NCBI RefSeq assembly: GCF_000189635.1 | Contig: NW_002476335.1 | Location: 806,001 to 870,000 of the forward strand | DNA length: 64,000 nucleotides | Source of the DNA: Tetrahymena thermophila SB210 | Lineage: Eukaryota > Ciliophora > Oligohymenophorea > Hymenostomatida > Tetrahymenidae | Direction of reading: 5' to 3' | Part shown: positions 50,543-62,955 of the stretch, piece after piece | Layout of the letters: every line of letters starts with the position of its first letter | Numbering within the stretch: the first letter of the stretch is position 1 | Made by a program: the position numbers and the translations under genes | The notes under the pieces: generated by a model | The model's input: the letters and a program-made list of their open reading frames with translations, nothing else | The model's database searches: none | What the model was told of the DNA's origin: nothing

Positions 50543-53466
50543 ATGAGAAAATATTAAATCATTATTGCAACACTACTAGTTGTATCTGTAGTTGCTGATG
50601 TAAAATTAGTAACTTAAGAATTCACAGCTAAGAATTTCGATAGCTCAGCCGTATCTGGTTGGTAAGTTACAGGAAACAAAAATAACAATTTAGTTTCTAA
50701 TTGTGGTGATCAATCTGTTTTTGGTGGTTATGATACTTTTGGTGCTCGTGCTAGCGCTAGCAAAGACTACAATTCTGGAGTTGATCATTTTGAACTTACA
50801 TTCAATTTCGATTTATACACTATCGATTCTTGGGGTAAATTCATCTTAATAATCAAAAAAAATATTTCCCATTTTTTAAGTGCATTTTAATACCGTAAAA
50901 CCTCGTTAAGGATAACAAACGAGTTGAGAGGTAAGAGGTAAGAGTCTTAAAATTCTAAACCCCGATAACTCGAACATTTTTTGAATTCGAGGGTTGCTAG
51001 TTAGCGAGGTCTTATGGTATTTAATTATTAGTGAGTTACCATATTTGTGAATAATAAAGAATTGCAAATGACGATTAAACATAATATTAACAACATTTTT
51101 GAATAAATTAGATAATGAAGTCTTTAATTTATACGTTGATGACTAGTTAGGTACTATATTTATTCATCAAACTCCAATTTTTAATATATTTGATACCTAT
51201 AAAATATAGTTTATAGTTTATAAGCTTTGTACAATTAACCCTCTCCCAAACCAATTAATGGTACTTGTGGTTAAGTAGGAATGTTAGATAGATTGTAATC
51301 AGTCACTGTTAAGCTTAATCACTACAGAAAGTAATTCAATGTTAGACTAACCACTACTCTTGATTAGGACCCTAGTAAAATGAATTTTTTAAGTTTATGG
51401 TTTATATAATATTTTAATATTAATTTATTAGGTGATGAATCTTGGGCTATCAAGAATTTCTAGATTCTCGCAAGATACGGTGGTGGTAACATTTAATTAA
51501 TTAGTGAAGAATATAATTAAGACTCATTTTAGAGTGATGCTTCTACATGGAATATTGTCAACGTTTAACCAGTATTTACTAAATGGTAATTATTATATTA
51601 CTCCATCTTACTAATATATTAATTCACTCATTGATTCATTCATTTATTAATTATTTATCAACTCATTTGTTAAATTTATATATTTATTTGCAATAGTGGT
51701 GATGGTACCAAAATTTTCGGTGGTTACAATGCTATGGGTAAGGATTCTCTCGTTTCTAAAACCTACAATAATTTACCCCCTCATTACGGTGTATTATTTG
51801 CCTTTGATCTCTGGCTTATTGATTCACCTGAAGGTAATGACTACGTTTAAGTCATAGTTGATGGCTAAATATAAAGATTCTACAGACCAGATTATTAATA
51901 TGAAGACCTTTAAAATTTCATATGCGGTGTTTAAGGATGGTCTGAAAGAATTATTAAAGTTAACCTTTTCGTCCCTCATAGAGGCCCTTCAATTAACATT
52001 GCATTTAGAGGTGTTTTTGATGAAGGAAAAGACAATGAATCCTTCGGTTTCAGAAACCTCAGAATTGTTTCTCTTGGTTGCTCTTCAGCAAGATGCCAAT
52101 AAGTTTCAAACGAATTCTATCAATAAACTTTTGCTGATCCTTAAGGCTGGACAGATGAAGGTGGAAATACTCTTGTTTCTCCTTTCAAAACTTGCTCATA
52201 AGCTACATTATTTGGACCTTTCTCAGTTCCTATTGAAAAAACTTATGACTCACTCTAACCCCACTCTGGTGTAAGAATCTTCTTAAGAGTCTTTGCTCTT
52301 GGAGATTGGACAAACTCTCAAACTGGTATGAAATTCTTCGTTAACGATGTCTTAACCACTCCTAAAGTTGCTGCAGAATTTGCTAAGAATAAAATTTGTG
52401 ATGCAGACACAGAAAGCGTTAGAAACTACTTCATTGATATACCTCATTCTAATTCTATCTTAGAACTCGATATTAAGCCAGTGAACTTTGTAGGAAGCAC
52501 TAAATATTCTATCAGAGATTTATCCTTAACAGCTTACTTCGAAGAAGGTTAAACTTTGGTTTCATCAGAATTCACCTCAGTCAACTTCAATAGTGCCGCT
52601 GGATGGACTATTAATGGAAACACAAATTCAGTAACTACATCAAGATGTGGTAAATACTCTCTCTTTGGTGGTTTTAATGCTTTTGGAAGAAGAACATCTG
52701 CCTCTAAGTTATATAACTCACTTCCTGATCACGACTACGTTGTCATCGTTTTCACCGTTTACTTGATTGATACTTGGGAAGTAAAAAATTCTTTTAGTTT
52801 CCTATCTTTATCTTAATATTAAAAATAATTTTATATATAGAGAGAAAACTTTAACATCGCTGTAGATGATGTCATCATAAAGAGAATTACTAAATCAGAA
52901 ACTTGGAATGGACATTAGCATTTGTGCGGTAGAGGTGATTCCATGGAAGAAACCTACACTTTCTAACTTAATGTACCTCATACTGCTAGTACAGTTAAGC
53001 TTACTTTTAGTGATGAACTTGATCAAACAACAGTATTAAATAAGATATTCTTTCTTAATCAATAATTCAATTTAAAAATTTAAACTAATATTAGGATGAT
53101 GAATCTTGGGGTATTAGAGATTTATCCATTCTTGTTGGTAAAAACCAAGGTGCTGGTTTTGTTTCTTAAGATGATACTAACTGCATTTAAATTTACACTT
53201 AATGCAATTACGATGGCTTATCTCTTGCTGTCTGTAATAATATCCCTGATTTAGGTACTATTGGATGGACTAAGCCAATCAAATCTATTAAAATTCCTTA
53301 AGGAAAGAGTATTTAAGCCTACAAACTTCCTAATTACTAAGGAGATTCCAAGTAATTCACTTCTTCTCAAGATTGTTTAACTGGCCAAAACTATCTTCTT
53401 ATTAACAAAGCTTTCAACATTGATGTTGAACCTGAAACAAAATTAAAACACTAAAGAAGAATTTGA
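50543..53466 (+). CDS. Secreted four-module protein, copy 2 of a tandem pair
   Basis: Seven exons: 50543-50834, 51112-51150, 51210-51374, 51432-51585, 51697-52780, 52841-53032 and 53095-53466. Every exon has exactly the same length as in copy 1 (292, 39, 165, 154, 1084, 192 and 372 nt), again 765 aa. The signal peptide is MRKYQIIIATLLVVSVVA. The four modules keep FGGYDTFGARASASKDYNS, FGGYNAMGKDSLVSKTYNN and FGGFNAFGRRTSASKLYNS. Substitutions are spread through the protein with no stop or frameshift, so it appears functional and under constraint. Several positions have become TAA/TAG glutamine codons relative to copy 1. The first intron is longer because of an inserted inverted-repeat element (50891-51019). 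Function is unknown, as for copy 1. Confidence 0.88.
50891..51019. mobile_element. MITE-like element with terminal inverted repeats and TA target duplication
   Basis: A ~125-base insertion in intron 1 of copy 2 is absent from intron 1 of copy 1, where the flanking sequence is otherwise alignable. Its left end reads CCGTAAAACCTCGTTAA and its right end, reverse-complemented, reads CCATAAGACCTCGCTAA. It is bounded by TA on both sides, and inside it has a further inverted pair around AACTCGAA/TTCGAG. It is too short to encode anything. The TA target and the CCTCG-type ends resemble pogo/Tigger-class Tc1-mariner MITEs, but that family assignment is from memory of end sequences and is tentative. 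Confidence 0.75.
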
Positions 53467-53525
53467 AAAAACAAGCTTCTTTGAGATTATTTTTAATATA
53501 AGTATTATTAACGCTTGTATTTATT

Positions 53526-54252
53526 TATAAAAATTACATATAGTCCTATCTTTAAAACGAAAATCATTATACAAACTATTTTACTTTAAACAAAATAAAG
53601 TTTTTATATTTTATTATAATCCAATAAATAAAAAAATATACTAGGTTTTTTTTATTTACATCGATTATAGTATGACTTATCTTTTTGATTATTAATTTTT
53701 AGATAATATATTAAAATCAATAAAAAATATCTTCTGAATGTCTTTCTGTTGATGTTAAGAAACTTCTATTGTTTTGTATTGTATTGAAAAATAATGTGTT
53801 AGTATTTATTATATTGAGATAGATTCAATTTAAAAATTAAGTTTTTTATTTAAAAATAATATCCTTGTGAAATAAACACATAATTTTTTATAGTGAGCTG
53901 AAAATATAATATGATAAATTTTAGTCAAAAGCTTTTCAAAAGCAAGAGATTAGAAACTCTTAAATCGTTAGCCCATTTTTCTAGATAGAAACCATGTTTG
54001 TAAAAAAAAGTAGCCTGATTAATTATTTATATGAATTGCTTTTTTTAACTATTTAACTTTCATAAACTAAGTCTTTGTAACATTTATTTATGTTTTTTAA
54101 CACAAAAAAAATTCTAAATTGAAACAAAAATGCCAAAAAAGGCGAACAATTATTTTATTATAATTTTGAAACTCTAAAATCTTTAATTTATTAATTCTTA
54201 TTTATGTATACCTATAGTTATTTCTAATAAATCTATTTAATATTAACATAAG
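53526..54252. other. Intergenic, AT-rich
   Basis: A spacer downstream of the tandem pair. No ORF or RNA gene is visible. Confidence 0.5.
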
Positions 54253-54628
54253 ATGACTTTAGAAACTAATCTTAAGAATAACTTTTTGAATAGTCACAAA
54301 GTTACTAATAAAGTGTCTTTCTTACCTATTTATTGCAATTCTACAAATCAATCTATTTTATCTACATAGCAGGTATATAAAAAATTTTTTTACTTTAATT
54401 TTACTGTACTTATTAAAGAACTAATTTTTGTAGCATTTAATACTTTATGTATCAAATGACTTCTAACACATATAATAAATACATCTTTATTCCATACTAA
54501 ATTACTTTCTTTCAAAGCATTTAATTTAAAAGCTTTAAATACTCTTAAAATATTATTCAATCGAAAAAAAAAAAACATTAGTTTAATAGAATTCTAATTC
54601 TTTAGAATAAAACTTACAACATCATTGA
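54253..54628 (+). CDS. Possible small two-exon gene, unknown
   Basis: An ATG-started frame of 40 codons (54253-54372) ends at a GTATAT donor. After a 46-base T-rich intron ending TTAAAG, a second frame of 70 codons (54419-54628) continues in phase 0 to TGA. The 109-aa product is polar, Leu/Gln/Ser-rich and has no recognisable motif. Support is only the matching phase, the lack of TGA and the typical intron shape, so it may be chance. Confidence 0.3.
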
Positions 54629-55042
54629 ATATAATATTACCCTATTGACGTCAATATATGAGGTTCATTAAATATACTAAACGAATTTATCTTAATATCA
54701 GATAAAGAAAGAATGAAGTGGGTGGGAAATGAAAATAGAAAGAAAGAAATAATGATTGATTAGTATTACATTAAGTAGAAAGATTTATATTTCATCTACT
54801 CAAAATTGTTAGTAGGTAGGATGTATTGTTACTTGTAGAGATAATGCCAAATCAGATAAATAAAAATAGAGATATTTCGTATTTTAAAAATAAGCGAGGA
54901 GAAGAAAATAAATTTCTCAAAAGTAGGCAAAGATATATATTTCTTTTTTATCAAATAAATTAAAAAAATTAAAAATTTAAGAGTTTTCTTTAAGAAAGAC
55001 TTAAAACTATAAACAAAATCATAATAGTAGCAAAAGATTCAA
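54629..55042. other. Intergenic upstream of alanyl-tRNA synthetase
   Basis: An AT-rich spacer of about 400 bases that must hold the promoter and leader of the synthetase. A purine-rich patch lies near 54704-54760. No ORF. Confidence 0.45.
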
Positions 55043-58000
55043 ATGGAAAATTTTGAAGAAAAGGTAGAAGAAGCCACATTAGTTGCTGCCAAGACTCCTA
55101 AGGTATCCTTACAGATTTATATATTTATGAGAGATTAAAAAGATTAAACTTTAATCAGCATTTTTGCTAATTTATATTTCATTTAAAAATAGGAAATGAA
55201 GGCTATGTACAGACCTGAATTCTAAAAGAACCCTTAAAAGTATTATCCCACTTAAGTTTTTGCTAAGTTTGGCTACTCTAGACACCAATGTCCTAAATGC
55301 CAAAACTTTTATTGGAGATTCTCTGAAAAGCAAGATACTTGTGGTGACTCTGCGTAATATATTATTCTTACTTTAATTATTATCCAATAATACTAAAAAA
55401 CTCTTTTAAAATACATTTATATCGAGGTATCTCCATATTATTATTAAAATTCGACATGTATTTTATTTAAGGGAGAGCTATTTAATTAAGAAATAAATAA
55501 TATTTTATTAAATAAATTTAAAACTGAATAGTATATTTAACCGAAGAAATTTTAACAAAGTATCAATAAAATAGCATTAATTGTAAATTCATTTTTATAT
55601 AAATATAGTTGTGTTGGCAAGTACACTTTTATTGGTGAACCCACTGGTATTGGTAAGGAAGAAAAGTTGACTTATGATGGAGCTTGGAAGAACTTCGAAA
55701 AGTCTTTCACTTCTGCAAGAAAACCTTGCACAGCTATCAAGAGATATCCCGTTGTTGCAAGATGGAGGTAAAATTTATATTTATAGCTATTTTTTTAAAC
55801 TTAGACATAATCATGTTTTATTAATTTTGCTTATTGAAAATGTTTTATAAGCTGTTTTTTGTTAAAAAAAATTTAAAAAACGAATTTTTCGAAGTTGTTA
55901 ATCAAAGTTGGAATTATTATAAAATCAAGAATTAAAGTTTGGCGGAATTCTTTTAAAAGAAACAAACGATAATAATTTATGTCTTTGATTTGTGTCTTAA
56001 ATATTGATAGATTATACTTTTTGCTAACAATAAAAAATATCTTTTTGATTTTAGAATTTTAATTAATTTAAATTAAAAAACAAAAGAAATGATGTTGACT
56101 TTGTTGCTGCTGGTATCTACTGCTTCTAACCCTACTGCATGACTGGTGAATTATAACCCCCTGCTAATCCTTTGATCCAACCTCAATTCTGCGTTAGATT
56201 CAATGATTTAGATAACATTGGATTAACTGGTAGACATTACAGTGGTTTCATTATGATTGGTATTCAATCTTTCTGCTATCCTGGAACTGAAGATAAGACT
56301 TTCTTCAGTGAAGAATGTGTTGAATTCAACTTGAACTGGCTTATTGATGGTCTTAAGATTCCTAAGGATGAAATTACTCTCATTGAAGATATCTGGTCTG
56401 GCGGTGGTAACTTAGGTTCTTGCGTTGAATACTTCGTTAAGGGTCTCGAAGTTGGTAACATGGTCTTCACCATGTATAAGTATTACCCCGATGGTAACAT
56501 TTAGCATTTTATAATAATCAATATTTTTTAAATAATTTTTATTTACCAAACAGGTAAGCTTGAAGATTTAGAAATTAAAGTTATTGATGTTGGTATTGGT
56601 ATGGAAAGAATTCCTTGGTTAATTAATGGTACTCCTACTTCATATATGGATGTTTTCGATACTTCCTACAAATATCTTTAAGAAAAGTTATAAGTAGAAA
56701 CAAGCACTGAAATTTGGAAGTAGATTGGTCCTTACACTTGCCATCTTAATGCTGATGAATCAGATGATATGGAAAAAACATGGTAAATGGTTGCTTCCAG
56801 CATTGGAAAAACTGTCTAAGAATGCAAGCAAGCTATCACTCCTGTTAAGGATCTCTACATTGTCCTCGATCACACTAGAGCTGCTTTAGTTCTCATTTAA
56901 GATGGTGCTGTAACTAAACAAAAAAATCTATAATTTAAAAAATATAATAATTTTTTCATAAAATAAATAAATAAAGTTACCTTCAAATACTGGTGGTGGT
57001 TCAAATATCAGAAATATCATCAGAAGAGTATTTGCTATCATGAAGAAAAATGGATGGTGGGATAAGTTAGGTAAAACAAAGGAAGAATAAATGAAGAACT
57101 TCTTGACATTGTTCGACATGCATCAATAAGATTTAGAAAAACTTTATGGTAAGTTCCCTGAATACAAATCTTTCGGAAGCATTATTGAAATTGAATATGA
57201 AAAGTGGAGCAGCACTGATAAGGCTCAACAAAAGAAGATTGTAGACTCTTTCAATAAGAAGAAAGCTCTTACTCTTAATGATTGGATCGTAGCTATCGAA
57301 TCTTGGGGTTTGTCTCCTGATACTATCACAGAAGTTACTGGACTTCCTTAACCTGATAACCTATACAATGAAATGGAATTAAGAAAGATGAAATTAACTA
57401 AAGCTCCTGAACAAATTCTTTACTAAACTGCCAACATTTAAGAAACTGTTCATCTCTTCTATGAACACCAAAATAAATTTGATTTTGAAGCTAAAATAGT
57501 AGAAATTTTCGCTGATTATAAGAACGTTGAAAACCGTAACATCGTAATCCTCGATTAATCATGTTTCTATCCCACATCTGGTGGTTAACAAAATGACATT
57601 GGTGTCATGACCGTCGACGGTTAAAAGTATAATGTTGTTGATGTTATTAAGGTTGGTAAATGTGTTCTTCACATTTTAGATAGATCCCTCCCTAATCCTG
57701 ATAATTCCCATTACATTGGATAAAAAGTTCATGCTGTTGTTGATGAAAACAGAAGAAAAATTCTTCGTAATCATCACACTTCTACTCATATTGTTTTTGC
57801 TGCTTGCAGACAAGTACTTATTTATTTATTTCAATAATAAAATTGAATTCCATTAAATTCAAATATCTGAATAATTTTTTTTATTTAGGTTTTAGGTCCT
57901 CATGTCTGGTAAAATGGTGCTAAGAAAACTGTTGATATGGCTCACTTGGACATAACTCATTATGCATCATTGACTGAAGAATAAGAAATGGAAATCGAAA

Positions 58001-58938
58001 AAATTGCTAACACTATCGTTTTCAGTAGCAAGAATATCAACAAAGAATTTGTTAATAAAGCTGAAGCTGAAAAAGAACATGGTTTCCGTCTTTATTAAGG
58101 TGGTGTTGTACCAGGTGATACTTTGAGAGTAGTCAATATTGAAGGAACTGATGTTGAAGCCTGTTGTGGTACTCACTGCGATAACACCTCTGAAGTTGGT
58201 ATTATTAGAATTTTAAAGACTAACAGAATTTCAGATGGTATTATCAGATTATACTTTGTTGCTGGTGAAAGATCTCTCCAAAAACTCTCAACTTAAACTA
58301 AGGTCCTTGTTGATTTACAAAATATCTTCAAGGTAAAAGAATCAGATCTTGTCAGCACTTCCTTAAAGTTCTTTACTGAAAGAAATAAATTCATTGAACG
58401 TCACAAATCTGCAACTTAAAAGGTTTTAAATCTTCAAATGGAATTATTCCTTGCTAAGGATAAATACAAAAACATCTTTGTAAAGTCTACTGAATCTGAA
58501 GCAACATTATATTTCTCTTTCATGGGCAACTTTATTAAAGCTCAAAAGGTAATAATTTTATTTTTTTTATATTATTTTAAATAAATAATATTAAAATCTA
58601 TTTAGGATGCTGGTAAAGGTATAGTTTTTGTTGGAGAAGGAGAAAAAGGTTTTGTCTTTGGTTAATTCGGTAATAAATCTGACTTTGATCAAGAAAAGTT
58701 CTTAGCTTTATTATAAGAAGATAATCCAGGAGTCACATATAAAAAATGCTTAACTTCAATCACTGCTAACAAAGTTAAAGTAATTTTAAATAAATATATT
58801 TTAATACAATAAGTTTTATTTTTTTATTTAACAAAAAAGCTTGACAACGTTTTACAATTCTCTTTCAGTGGCAAAGTTAAATATGAAAAAGTAAAGAAAG
58901 ATTTAATTACTCTTGGTCTTATTGAAGCAGATCTCTGA
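55043..58938 (+). CDS. Alanyl-tRNA synthetase, archaeal type
   Basis: Nine exons: 55043-55102, 55193-55353, 55609-55767, 56087-56493, 56554-56909, 56977-57813, 57889-58548, 58606-58779 and 58840-58938, giving 970 aa with all phases closing. It charges tRNA-Ala with alanine and edits mischarged tRNA. An N-terminal metal-like knuckle (HQCPKCQNFYW...DTCGDSACVGKY) and RYPVVARWRND, FVAAGIYCFQP, RFNDLDNIGLTGRHYSGF and VIDVGIGMERIPW are the layout of archaeal AlaRS catalytic cores. Bacterial and most eukaryotic AlaRS lack this N-terminal insert and the TGRH-type stretch. LPSNTGGGSNIRNIIRR precedes the tRNA-binding region. The editing domain is intact, with HHTSTH near residue 646 and CCGTHC near residue 752 as metal ligands. 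It is slightly longer than archaeal relatives. No presequence is visible, so it is probably cytosolic. Confidence 0.93.
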
Positions 58939-61498
58939 TTTTGATGAAAGCACTAATTTGCAAATAATTCAATACATAAAAATATTTAATATAAGTTGTT
59001 CTTTCGTTTTATCAAATTTCTCTTTTAAAAATAGTTTTTTTAAATGTAATTTAGACTAAAAATTATACAATATTTCAACAAATTATTTATTTATTTTATT
59101 AAATATTTGAAATAAAAAATTATTTTCAGTAAATTTAAAAAATGAGCTAAATATTAAACAAATTAATATGCAAATGCATTCATTTACACATGATAAATTA
59201 TTTCCATTTTTGAAAAAATTCTGAATAAATACTAAGTTTTGATTTAAAAGAAAGGAGGAGGTGATGATAATTGAATAAGATTAATGATGTAATAAATATA
59301 ATATTATTCTTATGCCATTAATTATCAACATCAATAAATATTTATTTAATTTTTATATTCGTATCTTCTTTGTTGATGGTTATAATTTATTTTATATATG
59401 GAAATTAAAGAAATTTAGTATTATGCTTTTTTTTGAATCTAAATAGAAAGCTTTTATTTTATTTTCTGTCTAATTGGTATTAATATTATTCAAATTATTT
59501 ATTCTTAAGGGTAAGAAACACCATATCAATCTGTTTACTTAACTAAACACCAATATAACTGAACTTAAATAAATTAACTAATAATTAAATCCATTAAAAA
59601 TATAATTTATTTTATTTTATGAGTTGATAAAGAATTGTTGAAAAAAAAAATAAGAAAAAATTAGTTTATGCTTAAAACCATTTAGTTTAAGAAAAAATAC
59701 TTATATATATATTTAATAATTGGAAAGAATTGTAACTGGTCTTGGATTTTTATCAAAACAGACTATGAAGTAATATTTAACTAAATATGAATTTCTGTTG
59801 TTAGAAAACTTTTAATAGTAGGTTTATATTTACTAATTCGATAAATTGGAAATAGAAGAAATCGCTATTCACAGGAAAATGAATCATTTGTTTGGCAATT
59901 TTCGGAATTAAATATTTTAAATACTCCCATAACACCTATTTGTATATGATTCTAGCTTTTAAAAACCATAGTAGAAATACATTTTTCTCTGATTCTCAAA
60001 CATTATATGAGTTTGTAAGTGTTTGAAATTAAAACTTAATTAAAATCTATGTAAAATATAAAAATCCTCATTAATTAAGTTCCTATTAAATTAAAATATA
60101 ATTTTATTGAAAATGAAATCTATAAAAGATTTTAAAAAAAGAAAATAAGTAAGAGAAGGGCCTTAATTGAGGATTTACAGTATAAAAATATGTAGGTAAA
60201 CACAAAAATTATTGAGTTTAACTATTTCATAATTACTTTTATTGTTTCAGATTAACTTTTTAAAATTCGTTGTTTAAATAAGAAATTATTAACACTTTTA
60301 AATAGCTTTTAGATAATTTAATCTTCTTTTAGTGTTTAAATATTATAATAGCTTATAAACTATTATTATTATTTTTTTTTTACATAATTATTGGAAACAA
60401 CAATAAATAATTATTTAATTAATTTATTTTCAAAAAAACTCTATTTTTTATTTCTATTTAAATATATTGAGCAAATAAGTTTGAAAAAATATGCTATTAA
60501 GAATAGATCTAAGAACTTATCTAAAACTTAAAAACTCTATCTTAAAGTTATAAATTTTGAAAAAAAATTATTTGATTTATCTTTTATGTAAAACAGAATT
60601 TTTTTTTTTTTTTGATAATCTATTTATTCAGTTTTTATTAGAATTAATAAGAAAATTTCCTATTCAATTTATACCCCAAAATATGGGTAACGCTAACAAA
60701 TTAACCAATTAAAATATACTTTTATTAATATTTTAACTCAGAATTTGTAAGTATTCTAAATAGAATAATTAAGGAAATTTGTTTACATTAGAAACCATAA
60801 AAGAGTATTGATAGTTTTTTGTTTTAAAAATTATTTAACTATTTTCAATTTTTTTTAAACATATGCATACAATTATATAAAATTACAATTTTTATTTAAA
60901 ATATTTTTAAAAATGGTTTTATTTCATCCAAAAAATGGTATTTTAGTATTATTAAATAAAAAACATAGATTTAAAAAAATACTAATCATTTTGTAAGTAG
61001 ATTGGTGTTATATAAAATTTAGTGGGGGCCATCAAAATTTTATCCTAATACTAAATAATTTTAGTCAGGTTAAGTATTTAATGATTATAACTTAACAAAA
61101 GAATGTTCATGCAATCTTAGTATTTATTACTCCTAAAATACCAATAACCTATGTAGGTATCTGACTATTCTAGTACAGTGAGATATTTGAAAGTGAGTAT
61201 AAATTTAAGATGACTTGCTAAATTTTTATTTTAGTTGCAATTTGATAGTTGAAATATTTCTTTTTTAAATTTATAATATATACAATACAATTAATAGATA
61301 GCTAGATCGATTGATAATTATATTTATATTTTATTATTTGTTCGTAATTAATTAAAAAAAATTGTTCATTTTAAATATAGCTTGTGTTGATTGAGATCAA
61401 AAGTATTATAATTATTATAAAAAAAAAACATAAACTTCTAATTAAATTGTTTAGATTTACAAAAAGTAGAAAAAACAAGCATATAGAAAAAAAAGTAA
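58939..61498. other. Long AT-rich intergenic region
   Basis: About 2.5 kb, mostly without ORFs. A short coding-like stretch at 59765-59992 is listed separately. The rest shows homopolymer tracts and no RNA-gene or transposon signature that I can recognise. Confidence 0.45.
59765..59992 (+). CDS. Short ORF or gene fragment, unknown
   Basis: An ATG-to-TGA frame of 75 codons with protein-like composition (MKQYLTKYEFLLLENFQQQV at the start, RKMNHLFGNFRNQ in the middle) sits in an otherwise barren region. There is no obvious intron partner. It could be a relic exon or chance. Confidence 0.22.
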
Positions 61499-62955
61499 AT
61501 GTCTAGTGAACACCCTATCACTTTATAGCATAAGATCACATTCATTTTGTTGGGAATTGCTTCTCTTATAGGATGGAATGCTATTTTGACTGCTTTAAGT
61601 TTCTTCTCAACATATTATCCTAAAGATGAATACGGCGGTGATGTATCTTTCTTATTCCCTATCCCTCTCTTTTTTGGTAATTTTATTTGGGGTTTACTAG
61701 TTCCTAAGCTTGGTGAATTCATTTCTCTTACTAAGCGTATCTCTTTATGTTTAGCTGCTATCTGTGTATTTATGATCTGCTTACCTTTAATTACAATTGG
61801 TCTCTAAAACAAGGCTGGCTTCGCACTTTGTTTGATCTGTACATTTATTATTGGTAGCTTCAATAGTATTGCACAAAACTCTTGCATTGGTTTGGCTAGT
61901 TAAGTTGATGGTAGTTTGACTGGTAAATAATTTTATTTTTAATTCATTTATACATATTGATTTAACTTTAATGACTCTATCAATTTTCTTAGTAAATTAT
62001 TTAATATTAATAATTGTTTATTATATGAAGGTTTATATTGGGTTTCTACTGGTATTAGTGGTTTAACTATGAATGCTGCTAATGCAATTACTTTAGCTTC
62101 TTTTGGTGATTCAGATGATGGTTTAAAAATTGGAACAATTATTTATTTTGCTATTGCTGTCATCATCACTCTTTTAGCAATATGGTCATAAATAGCATTT
62201 GTAAAAAGCGATTATTACTTGGACATCAAAAAGTAACATGAAGAGTCTGGATAAGATAATGAAGAGGACAATACAGTTTCTGCTATATCAGGAGAAGAAG
62301 AAACTCCTCTTGTTGGAAAAAAGAAATCAATTGGAGAATAGCTCAAGGCATATGGCAACAAGATCCTCAGTGGTATTAAGCTTGCTCGTTTTGTACCCTT
62401 TTTCATATACTTGATTTATGTTTAAACCTTCATGCTTTTCCCTGGTGTGTCTGTTTTTAGCAAACCTTCCTATACCTACCTTCCTGGCAGTTGGCCTACG
62501 TAATTATTAGAAAATATATTTAAATTTCCTTTTAATTAACAGTTTTGAAATAACTTATTCTTTATACTTACATATTTGTTTATTATTAAAATAGTCTAGT
62601 TATGTTAACAACTTACAATGTTGGTGATATTATCGGAAAATACATTTGCAACTTCAAATTTTATAACATCCCTATTTTATATGGTGTTGTTATATCTAGA
62701 TTTGTTTTCTTTGTCACATTTTTAATGACTATGCACTAACCTGACAATTCTTTCTTTAGTAATGATGCTTTTGCTTACGTTAATATGCTTTTATTTGCTA
62801 TAACTAATGGTTTTTGTACAGGAGGTTTAATGTTCTTAGGACCTACCAGAGGTAACAATAAGAAATAAGCTGAATTGATTGCTTTCATTAACTCTTTCAG
62901 CTTGACTTTTGGTATAGCATGTGGATCTTTCCTAGCTCCAACTCTTTCTGGTTGA
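61499..62955 (+). CDS. Equilibrative nucleoside transporter (ENT/SLC29 family)
   Basis: Three exons: 61499-61922, 62031-62499 and 62595-62955, giving 417 aa, the usual ENT length. Near the N-terminus GIASLIGWNAILTALSFF matches the family's first helix with its conserved W-N. About 11 hydrophobic segments follow. The stretch ISGLTMNAANAITLASFG, the acidic cytosolic loop after helix 6 (near residue 240), and TYNVGDIIGKYI in the C-terminal half fit ENT signatures. It should move nucleosides or nucleobases down their gradient across the plasma or a vacuolar membrane, important because Tetrahymena cannot make purines and pyrimidines de novo. The acidic loop contains EESGQDNEEDN and a possible acidic dileucine-like EEETPLV sorting signal. 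The introns obey GT...AG and the phases match. Confidence 0.88.

Larger units (their letters stand above)
49860..53525 (+). repeat. Tandem segmental duplication, copy 2
   Basis: A direct repeat of about 44600-48140. It matches through 5' flank, all seven exons and six introns and a short 3' flank. The main length difference is an insertion of about 125 bases in the first intron. Confidence 0.85.
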
